From positions 1 through 64,000 of the forward strand of contig NZ_LWBS01000109.1 in assembly GCF_001652265.1 (NCBI RefSeq): DNA of 64,000 bases, in the 5' to 3' direction. The translations under genes and the position numbers were made by a program. This stretch comes from Rhizobium leguminosarum (GTDB lineage Bacteria > Pseudomonadota > Alphaproteobacteria > Rhizobiales > Rhizobiaceae). The notes beneath the pieces are model-generated. The model did no database searches. It was not told the DNA's origin and worked only from the letters and a program-made list of their open reading frames with translations. Positions 17,931-25,511 of the stretch are shown here, piece by piece (positions within the stretch are counted from its first letter, which is position 1; each line of letters starts with the position of its first letter).

Positions 17931-18758
17931 GTTCGTCGGGAGGCTTTCACGCAGCATCACGCTGTCATAGGCGGGCCGGGGAATAGGGATCGCGATGGGC
18001 ATTCCCGGCTCGGGCTCGACCGACGTTACAGGTGATGTTTCCGGCGCGGTCACCGGCGCCGTTATTCGCATCTGCCCCGTGCTCGCCGTCGCCATGGGGT
18101 CCGGAGCCGGCAGAGGAACAGGAACTGTCGAAGGTATCAATGCTTCGAATTGCGGCGGCAGCATGCTTTCGCCGGGCACATAGTTCATCGCCACCTCGTA
18201 GGAGGGCAGCGGCGGCGGCGTTTCAAGCATGCCGTTGGAGTCGCGCTTCTCGTAGAAGGCGTTACCGCCGGCAACCGTTACATAGTGCATATTGTCGTAA
18301 GGGAATTTCAGCCCATCGGTGTGGAAGAACATCGCATCCTTCACCGCAGGATGGCGTGCGCCTTTAACAAGGATTGCATCCGCCGCGCTCGCAAGCTCTG
18401 TTTCCGCCTGCGGTTTGACTTCGCGCGTCATCACGCCGGGCGCGAACTGCCTTTTCTGGGCCACCACGCCGCAGATCGATGCGGGATAGGCGCCGGAGGT
18501 GAGCCTGTTCATCACGACGGTCCCGACCGCCATATAACCGTCCTCGTCCGAATGCTGCGATTCGAAATACATCGCGCGCTGCAGGCACTCGCGGTCTTTG
18601 GCCGTATAATTGAACGTGACTTTCGCCGCTTGGCCCTGCTTCGTCTTGGTGTTCGCCGCCGTTGCCGCCGGTTTCGATGTCGTCGTGCAGCTTGCCGCTG
18701 CCAGTCCTACGAACAAAATCCCGATCAGGGATTTTCCAAAGGAAATCTCCGCCCTCAA
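17922..18758 (-). CDS. SleB-type cell wall hydrolase, putative lipoprotein
   Basis: A 278-aa protein with an N-terminal hydrophobic segment ending in LAAASC, a probable lipobox. A central domain of about residues 50-165 has the pattern of the SleB/CwlJ hydrolase family (PF07486): DRECLQRAMYFESQ with the catalytic Glu, GYMAVGTVVMNR, and Asp-rich and His-bearing motifs (FFHTDGLKFP). The C-terminal 100 residues are rich in Pro and Thr and probably disordered. It would act on peptidoglycan in the periplasm. It is transcribed alone, convergent with pepT. Confidence 0.82.
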   Translation of the reverse strand: MRAEISFGKSLIGILFVGLAAASCTTTSKPAATAANTKTKQGQAAKVTFNYTAKDRECLQRAMYFESQHSDEDGYMAVGTVVMNRLTSGAYPASICGVVAQKRQFAPGVMTREVKPQAETELASAADAILVKGARHPAVKDAMFFHTDGLKFPYDNMHYVTVAGGNAFYEKRDSNGMLETPPPLPSYEVAMNYVPGESMLPPQFEALIPSTVPVPLPAPDPMATASTGQMRITAPVTAPETSPVTSVEPEPGMPIAIPIPRPAYDSVMLRESLPTNGG

Positions 18759-19024
18759 CGCCAGGTGCCTCCTATGGGATTAGTCCAGCCCTTAATGATT
18801 AAGCGAAAACGTTTTACTCGTCATATGACTGAAATACAAACAACCTTAGATAACAAAAACCTTAAGGGGCTCTCGCCAAATACGATTCCGGCGATGAGCC
18901 ATTCCTTAATTCCTGAGATCGGAATCGATCCAAGGGTAAAATTATGCAGCAATTCAAAGTGTTACAGCTTCTTTTGCGGCTCTCGGAAGACGCGCGGCGC
19001 TGCGGGCGGCAGGCCCAATCTCCA

Positions 19025-20065
19025 TCAGCTGCGGAACAGTTTCCAGCGGGTTGGCTTGAAAGCTACCCGGTTGCGGTCGAGCCTGTCCGCCTCGCTCGGC
19101 GGCAATTCGATCTCGATATGCGGGCGGTCTTTGCCGATATCCAATTCGATATGGCGGGTGCCCGCCACGCGGCGGCTGGAGACCGGCTGGCCGGCGATAC
19201 AGTTTTCAGCTGATTCGCAGAGCCTGACATCATGCGGGCGGAAGTAGAGCTGCGCAGTCCCATCCGGTTCGTCATCGGCATTGAGGCCGAGCGAGCGGCC
19301 TTCGAAGCGAATGTCGCCGTCTGATATCTCGACCTCAAGGCAGTTCGATTGGCCGATGAAGCCGAAGACGAAGGGAGAATTGGGATTGTCGTACACCTGG
19401 TCCGGCGTGCCGACCTGTTCGATCGCGCCCTGGCTCATGACGACGACGCGGTCGGCAAGCTCCAGCGCTTCATCCTGGTCGTGGGTGACGAAGACGGTGG
19501 TGTGGCCGGTACGGTCGTGGATATCGCGCAGCCACTTGCGCAGGTCCTTGCGCACCTGGGCGTCGAGCGCGCCGAAGGGCTCGTCGAGCAGCAGCACGTT
19601 CGGCTCGACAGCCATGGCGCGGGCGAGCGCCACACGCTGGCGCTGGCCGCCGGAAAGCTGGGCCGGGTAGCGTTTTTCGAGACCGGAAAGCTGGACGAGG
19701 TCGAGCAGTTCGAGCGCCCGCTTGCGGATATCGGCCTTCGGCGGCCGCCGCGCGCTGTTTCTGACTTTGAGGCCGAAGGAGACGTTTTCGAGCACCGTCA
19801 TGTAGCGGAAAAGCGCATAGTGCTGGAAGACGAAGCCGATATTGCGCTGCTGCACCGATTTCTTCGAGGCATCCTCGTCGCCGAAGAAGATCAGCCCCTC
19901 CGTCGGGCTTTCGAGGCCGGCGATCAGGCGCAGCAATGTCGTCTTGCCGGAGCCCGAGGGGCCGAGCAGTGCGATCAGCTCGCCGGAGCGGATATCGAGC
20001 GAGACATCGTGCAGCGCCGGAAAACGATCGAATTCCTTGCGTATGTTTTGAACGCGTACTTCCAT
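19025..20065 (-). CDS. cysA: sulfate/thiosulfate ABC transporter ATPase CysA
   Basis: A 346-aa ATPase with Walker A GPSGSGKTT, a Q loop, [14 protein letters not shown], Walker B LLDEPFGALD and the H-loop THDQDEALELAD, plus a C-terminal regulatory domain. It is the last gene of the four-gene sulfate operon, 10 bases after cysW. Together with CysT and CysW it imports sulfate or thiosulfate delivered by Sbp for cysteine synthesis. Confidence 0.93.
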   Translation of the reverse strand: MEVRVQNIRKEFDRFPALHDVSLDIRSGELIALLGPSGSGKTTLLRLIAGLESPTEGLIFFGDEDASKKSVQQRNIGFVFQHYALFRYMTVLENVSFGLKVRNSARRPPKADIRKRALELLDLVQLSGLEKRYPAQLSGGQRQRVALARAMAVEPNVLLLDEPFGALDAQVRKDLRKWLRDIHDRTGHTTVFVTHDQDEALELADRVVVMSQGAIEQVGTPDQVYDNPNSPFVFGFIGQSNCLEVEISDGDIRFEGRSLGLNADDEPDGTAQLYFRPHDVRLCESAENCIAGQPVSSRRVAGTRHIELDIGKDRPHIEIELPPSEADRLDRNRVAFKPTRWKLFRS

Positions 20066-20075
20066 TCCAAATCCT

Positions 20076-20948
20076 TCAGTGCCGCCGGCTGGCGGCGATT
20101 TCGGCGCTATAGCGCATTTCCAGCAGCGTCTTCAAAACAAGAGTCAGGAGCGCGAGCAAGGCCAAAAGCGTGGCGACGGCAAAAGCGCCGGTAAAATTAT
20201 ACTCGTTATAGAGAATCTCCACCTGCAGGGGCATCGTGTTGGTCTGGCCGCGGATGTGGCCTGATACCACCGAGACGGCGCCGAATTCGCCCATGGCGCG
20301 GGCGTTGCAGAGAAGCACGCCATAGAGCAGGCCCCATTTGATATTCGGCAGCGTCACGTGCCAGAAGGTCTGCCAGCCGCTGGCGCCGAGCGAAAGGGCT
20401 GCCTCCTCGTCGGCCGTTCCCTGTTCCTGCATCAGCGGGATCAGTTCGCGGGCGACGAAGGGGAAGGTGACGAATATGGTGGCGAGGATCAACCCCGGCA
20501 CCGCAAACAGGATCTTGATGTCGTGAGCGCTGAACCATTGGCCGAGCCAGGTATTGGCGCCGAACAGCAGAACGAAGACCAGGCCCGATATGACGGGCGA
20601 GACCGAGAAGGGCAGGTCGATCAGCGTCGTCAGGAAGGCCTTGCCCTTGAACTCGAACTTGGCGATCGCCCAGGCGGCGACGACCCCGAAGACGAGGTTG
20701 AGCGGCACGCTGACGCCGGCAACGATCAGCGTCAGGCGGATCGCCGAGAAGGTCTCGGCGTCTGCGAGCGCTTCGAAGAAAGGGCCGGCTCCCTTGCGGA
20801 AGGCCTCGACGAAGACGGCGGCGAGCGGCAGAAGCAGGATCAGCAGCAGGAAAACGAGCGAGAGGATGATCAGGGTGAAGCGCGCGATCCTGTTTTCGGT
20901 GGTCACCGACCGCAGCTTTGTTGGTTGAGCGGTCGCATCAAGCGCCAT
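20076..20948 (-). CDS. cysW: sulfate ABC transporter permease CysW
   Basis: A 290-aa permease with six membrane segments and an EAA loop ([21 protein letters not shown], trimmed). I chose the ATG at 20948, whose first codons overlap the end of cysT by 11 bases; the frame is open further upstream but inside cysT. The sequence [16 protein letters not shown] near residue 205 is a CysW hallmark. Confidence 0.92.
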   Translation of the reverse strand: MALDATAQPTKLRSVTTENRIARFTLIILSLVFLLLILLLPLAAVFVEAFRKGAGPFFEALADAETFSAIRLTLIVAGVSVPLNLVFGVVAAWAIAKFEFKGKAFLTTLIDLPFSVSPVISGLVFVLLFGANTWLGQWFSAHDIKILFAVPGLILATIFVTFPFVARELIPLMQEQGTADEEAALSLGASGWQTFWHVTLPNIKWGLLYGVLLCNARAMGEFGAVSVVSGHIRGQTNTMPLQVEILYNEYNFTGAFAVATLLALLALLTLVLKTLLEMRYSAEIAASRRH

Positions 20949-21795
20949 AGCCGTACCTCCGCCTGCTCCAGCTCTGGATGAGATTGATGACGAGCAGCAG
21001 GGCAAACGAGAGGACAAGCATGATCGCCGCAATGCCGGTCGCTGCCGCATAATTGTATTCTTCGAGTTTGATGATGATCAGCAGCGGCGCGATCTCCGAT
21101 TTGAACGGCAGGTTGCCGGCGATGAAGATGACCGAGCCGTATTCACCGACGCCGCGGGCAAAGGCGAGCGCGAAGCCGGTGAGCACGGCGGGCGCCAGCC
21201 CCGGCAGCAGCACGCGGAAAATCGTCTGGAAGCGATTGGCGCCGAGCGTTGCCGCGGCCTCCTCCACTTCCTTGTCGATTTCCTCCATGACGGGCTGCAC
21301 GGTGCGCACCACGAAGGGCAGGCCGACGAAGATCAGCGCCACGACGATACCGGCAGGCGTAAAGGCGATCTTGATGCCGAGCGGCGTCAGGAACTGGCCA
21401 ATCCAGCCGTTCGGCGCGTAGAGCGTCGCCAGCGCGATGCCGGCAACGGCGGTCGGCAGCGCGAAGGGCAGGTCGACCATGGCATCGATGATGCGCTTGC
21501 CGGGAAAACGGTAACGTACCAGCACCCAGGCGAGGACGATGCCAAACACGGCATTGACGATCGCGGCGATGAAGGCGCTGCCGAAGCTGATGCGCAGGGC
21601 GTTCAGCGTGCGCTGATCGAGCGCGATCGACCAGAATTTCTCCCAGCCGAGCGCGCTCGACCGGACGGCAAGGCCCGAGAGCGGGATGAGGATCAGAAGG
21701 GTGAGCCAGGTCAAGGTAAGGCCGAGCGCCATTCCGAAACCCGGAATGACGCTCGGCCGTTTGAACCGCCACCGCGTGGGGCTATGTGCTTTCAT
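20938..21795 (-). CDS. cysT: sulfate ABC transporter permease CysT
   Basis: A 285-aa permease with about six membrane segments and the conserved [15 protein letters not shown] and [16 protein letters not shown] motifs of CysT/CysU proteins. It begins eight bases after sbp and overlaps cysW. It forms the membrane channel with CysW. Confidence 0.92.
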   Translation of the reverse strand: MKAHSPTRWRFKRPSVIPGFGMALGLTLTWLTLLILIPLSGLAVRSSALGWEKFWSIALDQRTLNALRISFGSAFIAAIVNAVFGIVLAWVLVRYRFPGKRIIDAMVDLPFALPTAVAGIALATLYAPNGWIGQFLTPLGIKIAFTPAGIVVALIFVGLPFVVRTVQPVMEEIDKEVEEAAATLGANRFQTIFRVLLPGLAPAVLTGFALAFARGVGEYGSVIFIAGNLPFKSEIAPLLIIIKLEEYNYAAATGIAAIMLVLSFALLLVINLIQSWSRRRYGYGA

Positions 21796-21803
21796 GAAGT
21801 CTA

Positions 21804-22829
21804 TTATTGGGCCGGCTTGTAGATTTGGTCAAATACGCCGCCGTCGCCGAAGAATTTAGGCTGTGCGCTCTTCCAGCCGCCGAAGTCGTCGATCGTCGCC
21901 AGCGTCAGCTTCGGGAAGCGGGCGATGTCAGCCGGATCGGCGGCTTCCGGCTTGAACGGCCGGTAGAAGTGCTTGGCGGCGATTTTCTGGCCTTCGTCCG
22001 AATAGAGGTAGTTAAGATAGGCTTCGGCGACCTTGCGCGTGCCTTTCTTGTCGACATTGCCGTCGACGATGGCGACCGGCGGGTCGGCGCGGATGGAGAA
22101 GGCCGGCGTCACGATCTCGAACTGATCGGGACCGAGTTCCTCGAGCGAAAGATAGGCTTCGTTTTCCCAGGCGAGCAGCACGTCCCCGAGACCGCGCTGG
22201 ACGAAGGTGGTCGTGGCGCCGCGCGCGCCGGTGTCGAGAACCGGAACGTGCTGCAGCAGTTTCGCAACGTAATCCTGCGCCTTGGCTTCGTCGCCGCCGT
22301 TGGCCTGCTTGGCCCATGCCCAGGCGGCGAGGAAGTTCCAGCGTGCGCCGCCCGAGGTCTTCGGGTTCGGCGTGATAACCTGCACGTCGTCCTTGACCAG
22401 GTCGCCCCAGTCCTTGATGCCCTTCGGGTTGCCCTTGCGCACGAGGAAGACGATTGTCGACGTATAGGGCGTCGAATTGTTGGGGAACTTGGTCTTCCAG
22501 TCGGCCGGGATCTTGCCGGTCGCCTTGGCGATGGCGTCGATATCACCTTCGAGGGCAAGCGTGACGACGTCGGCGTCGAGGCCGTCGATGACGGAGCGGG
22601 CCTGGGCGCCGGAACCGCCATGCGAAGCCTGGATCGTCACTGTTTCACCGCTGTCCTTTTGCCACTTGGCGGCAAAGGCGGCATTGAAATCCTTATACAA
22701 TTCGCGGGTCGGATCGTAGGAAACGTTAAGAAGCGTCTGATCTGCGAATGCCGGAGCAATGCTTCCGATCGCGAAGCTGCCTGCCATGACCGCCGCCGCG
22801 AGGAGCCGGGTGAGCCGTTGTGTGTGCAT
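21804..22829 (-). CDS. sbp: periplasmic sulfate-binding protein
   Basis: The ATG at 22829 is preceded by CAGGAGGG and gives a 341-aa protein with a signal peptide ending AFADQ. The mature part has the Sbp/CysP pattern: [45 protein letters not shown] and [18 protein letters not shown], which include the sulfate-coordinating backbone segments. The frame is open to 23186, but that part is intergenic in character. As first gene of the operon it should be the most highly expressed and induced by sulfur limitation. Confidence 0.93.
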   Translation of the reverse strand: MHTQRLTRLLAAAVMAGSFAIGSIAPAFADQTLLNVSYDPTRELYKDFNAAFAAKWQKDSGETVTIQASHGGSGAQARSVIDGLDADVVTLALEGDIDAIAKATGKIPADWKTKFPNNSTPYTSTIVFLVRKGNPKGIKDWGDLVKDDVQVITPNPKTSGGARWNFLAAWAWAKQANGGDEAKAQDYVAKLLQHVPVLDTGARGATTTFVQRGLGDVLLAWENEAYLSLEELGPDQFEIVTPAFSIRADPPVAIVDGNVDKKGTRKVAEAYLNYLYSDEGQKIAAKHFYRPFKPEAADPADIARFPKLTLATIDDFGGWKSAQPKFFGDGGVFDQIYKPAQ

Positions 22830-23190
22830 GGGAACCCTCCTGTTTTTCTGTCTTAACTCTATCAAGTCAGTCGTATAATGAAACAAAGGTTCTTCCGGTT
22901 CCGGCATGGCTGTTAGAATGCCATTCCATTTAATAGGCAATTTGGAAATGGACGTGCCGAAGTTGGCCGCGGCCAATTGGTCGCCAAGCCGTCCTGCCGC
23001 AGGGCCGTGTTTTTTTGGCCACAGTTCCTCCACGAAAACAACATGGTACTGCTGATTTTTGCCAAGATTTTGCCGCGATGGCACTTGCGGATTCCTATAT
23101 GGCCTCCGTTGCGGCCGTATTCGCCGACCGCAACGCGGGGGCAACCCTTGAAGTGCGCCTCGCATTCCAAACCTGTTAAGGGCCATTCAA
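22830..23190. promoter_or_regulatory. divergent promoter region between sbp and the porin gene
   Basis: This 361-base gap separates divergent genes. It holds the sbp ribosome binding site and AT-rich sequence at 22852-22890 suited to the sbp promoter (TATAC on the minus strand). It also has an imperfect inverted repeat CCATTT-N14-AAATGG at 22926-22951. I see no SAM riboswitch-like fold. Confidence 0.4.
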
Positions 23191-24207
23191 ATGAATATCA
23201 GGACTATCCTTTTTGCCTCCGTTGCCGCCCTTGCCGCGGCCTCCGGAGTTCGCGCAGCCGACGCCATCGTGGCGGCGGAACCCGAGCCCGTGGAATATGT
23301 TCGCGTTTGCGACGCCTACGGTACCGGCTATTTTTATATTCCGGGGACGGAAACATGCCTTTCGATCGGCGGTTACATCCGTACCGAAGTGCGTTTTGGT
23401 GACGATATTTCCGGCGATTCCGACGTAGACTTCTGGACTCGCGGTCAGGTCACCTTCCAGGCCAAGAACGACACCGAGTACGGCACGCTCACCGGCGTTA
23501 TCACGCTGCGTTACAATGTCGACGATGCCTCCGATCAGGAAGCATTGCTCGATGAGGGCTATCTCGACATTGCCGGTTTCCGCGCCGGTATGATGTATAG
23601 CTGGTGGGATGACGACATGAGCGGCGAGACCGATACGCTCGCCAGCAACGAGACGAACCACAACTCGATCCGCTATCAGTACGAGGCCGGTGCGTTCGCG
23701 GCCGGCATCTCGGTCGACGAACTGGAAGAAGACTACGCCACCAAGCCGGGCGACGGCCCGAACAACTATGGTGTCGCAGGCCAGGTCTCCTACAAGGCCG
23801 GCGCCATCAGCGCTTACCTGCTTGCCGGTTATGACACCGACACCAGCGAAGTCGCTGTCCGCGGCATCGTCTATGCCGACATCGGCCCTGGCACGCTCGG
23901 CATTGCCGGCGTATGGGCAAGCGGCGCCAACTACTACTACGAAGAGTCCGAATGGACGATCGCAGCACAGTACGCCTTGAAGGTCAACGACAAGTGGTCG
24001 GTCACCCCGGGCTTCCAGTACTTCGAGAACATTGCTCTCGAGGCTGACGGCAACGGCTTCACCGGCGGCAGCGCCTACACGACCGGTGTCACCATCGACT
24101 ACCAGATCGTCGAAGACCTGCGTTCGAAGCTCAGCGTGCAATATCACGATGAGGACGAAGGCGACGACGAAGTGTTCGGCTTCCTGCGCTTCCAGCGCGA
24201 TTTCTAA
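23191..24207 (+). CDS. outer-membrane porin (rhizobial RopA-like, Porin_2 family)
   Basis: A 338-aa protein with a signal peptide (MNIRTILFASVAALAAASG, cleavage near RAAD) and the family opening EPVEYVRVCDAYGTGYFYIPG followed by two cysteines (positions about 38 and 54) and CLSIGGYIR. The rest alternates short beta strands with acidic turns and ends in phenylalanine, the outer-membrane assembly signal. It forms a diffusion pore for small solutes. The gene is monocistronic, followed by a terminator. Confidence 0.9.
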   Translation: MNIRTILFASVAALAAASGVRAADAIVAAEPEPVEYVRVCDAYGTGYFYIPGTETCLSIGGYIRTEVRFGDDISGDSDVDFWTRGQVTFQAKNDTEYGTLTGVITLRYNVDDASDQEALLDEGYLDIAGFRAGMMYSWWDDDMSGETDTLASNETNHNSIRYQYEAGAFAAGISVDELEEDYATKPGDGPNNYGVAGQVSYKAGAISAYLLAGYDTDTSEVAVRGIVYADIGPGTLGIAGVWASGANYYYEESEWTIAAQYALKVNDKWSVTPGFQYFENIALEADGNGFTGGSAYTTGVTIDYQIVEDLRSKLSVQYHDEDEGDDEVFGFLRFQRDF

Positions 24208-24230
24208 GATAGTCTGATTGCAGACGAGCG

Positions 24231-24258
24231 GGCGCGACCTTCGGGCCGCGCCATTTTT
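24231..24258 (+). terminator. rho-independent terminator of the porin gene
   Basis: GGCGCG and CGCGCC form a stem around a 10-base loop, followed by ATTTTTAT. It lies 24 bases after the porin stop codon. Confidence 0.75.
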
Positions 24259-24260
24259 AT

Positions 24261-24302
24261 GATGCCGAAAAGTGTGAGCGGTTTTCGGACGACATCATGC
24301 TC
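24261..24302. repeat. dispersed rhizobial intergenic repeat (copy 2)
   Basis: The sequence from GATGCCGAAAAGTGTGAGCG through GGACGACATCATGC has the form of a short repeat common downstream of genes in Rhizobium. It shares the AAAAGTG...GCGGTTTT core with the copy at 17842. Confidence 0.45.
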
Positions 24303-24321
24303 TCGCTATTGAATTTGGACG

Positions 24322-24777
24322 TCACACCCGTGAATCGGCGATGAAATCGGAATAGAATTCGTCGACCGTTCTTGCCTTGCGCATGGCGACAAGCACGCCG
24401 TCCGATTGCAGCCGCCTGGCGATGGCGGACAGCACGTTCAGATATTCGCCGCGATTGTTTTCTCCAAAGAGCAGCACGAAGGCGATATCGGTCGGGATAT
24501 CGTCGATCGCCTCGAAATCCAGCGGTTGGGCGAAGCGGAGGAGAAGGCCGCGCGGGCTGGTCATGCCGTCGATCGCCGCATGCGGGATGGCGATACCGTT
24601 GCCGATCCCCGTCGAGCCGAGCTTCTCACGCGCTTCGAGCGCCTTCAGGATGGTCTGGCCGTCGACGGAGAACGCCTTGGCGGCCTTGTCCGCGATGGTC
24701 TGCAACGCTCGCCATTTGGTCGGCGCCGACACGCCGATGAAGGTGTGTTCCGGCCGGATGATGTTGGGAAGGTTCAT
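24322..24777 (-). CDS. PtsN-like EIIA(Ntr) protein in the kdp operon
   Basis: A 151-aa PTS EIIA domain of the nitrogen/fructose type. The phosphorylated histidine is H66 in GIAIPHAAID, preceded by the EAREKLGSTGIGNG turn. The ATG at 24777 is used; the frame further upstream lies inside kdpE. It begins 41 bases after kdpE and points the same way, so it is probably the last cistron of the kdp operon. In E. coli, unphosphorylated PtsN binds KdpD and stimulates kdp expression, and it also inhibits TrkA. A dedicated paralog here suggests a built-in link between PTS(Ntr) phosphorylation and potassium uptake. Confidence 0.88.
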   Translation of the reverse strand: MNLPNIIRPEHTFIGVSAPTKWRALQTIADKAAKAFSVDGQTILKALEAREKLGSTGIGNGIAIPHAAIDGMTSPRGLLLRFAQPLDFEAIDDIPTDIAFVLLFGENNRGEYLNVLSAIARRLQSDGVLVAMRKARTVDEFYSDFIADSRV

Positions 24778-24818
24778 GTCATTCTCAATACTGTTCGGGC
24801 AGCGGGAGGGAAGGGAGG

Positions 24819-25511
24819 TCAGTCCGGTTCCCTGAGCCGGTAGCCGACGCCGGTCTCGGTGGTGATATAGTGCGGCTGGTCCGGAAGCTGCTCGACCTTT
24901 TGCCGCAGCTGCCTGATATAGACGCGCAGATACTGCACATCCGCCGCCGGCCCCCATACCTGCTTTAAAAGAAACTGGTGTGTCAGCACCTTCCCGGCGT
25001 GCTGGGCGAGCACGCGCAGGATGTCGTATTCCTTCGGCGACAGCTTTATTTCCATGCCGTCGACCTTGACGATGCGCTTGACGAGATCGATCGACAGCCC
25101 GCCGGTCTGGAAGATCGGCTTTTCTCCCTGCTGCTGCAGGCGGTGGCGCAGCGCCACGCGGATGCGGGCGCCGAGCTCGTTGATGCCGAAGGGCTTGGTG
25201 ACGTAATCGTCGGCGCCGCTTTCCAGCGCCTTGACGATACCGGCCTCGTCAGTGCGGCTGGACAGAATGACGACCGGCATGGAAAGCCCTTCGTCGCGCC
25301 ACGCCTGCAGCAGGTCGTGGCCTGATGTGTCGGGCAGGCCGAGGTCGAGCACGATGAGATCGGGCATGTCGTCGGCGACCGACTGGCGGGCAGCGCTGGC
25401 GTTTGGCGCCTCCTGCACCTCGTAGCCCTGCGCGGTCAGGCCGACGCGGAGCAGCTTGCGGATCGGAGGCTCGTCGTCGACGACGAGGATTTTGACGGCT
25501 GAACCGGTCAT
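24819..25511 (-). CDS. kdpE: response regulator KdpE
   Basis: A 230-aa OmpR-family regulator. Acidic residues D12 and D13 and the phosphoacceptor D56 (LIVLDLGLPD) are present, as are the conserved Thr/Ser and the K in VTKPF. A winged helix with RVYIRQLRQKVE occupies the C-terminus. It overlaps the end of kdpD by four bases (ATGA). It activates the kdp promoter under potassium limitation after phosphorylation by KdpD. Confidence 0.95.
   Translation of the reverse strand: MTGSAVKILVVDDEPPIRKLLRVGLTAQGYEVQEAPNASAARQSVADDMPDLIVLDLGLPDTSGHDLLQAWRDEGLSMPVVILSSRTDEAGIVKALESGADDYVTKPFGINELGARIRVALRHRLQQQGEKPIFQTGGLSIDLVKRIVKVDGMEIKLSPKEYDILRVLAQHAGKVLTHQFLLKQVWGPAADVQYLRVYIRQLRQKVEQLPDQPHYITTETGVGYRLREPD

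Noticed and set aside
22830..23190. Possible SAM riboswitch or other RNA leader before sbp
   Set aside because: I could not find the conserved core or paired elements of known classes.
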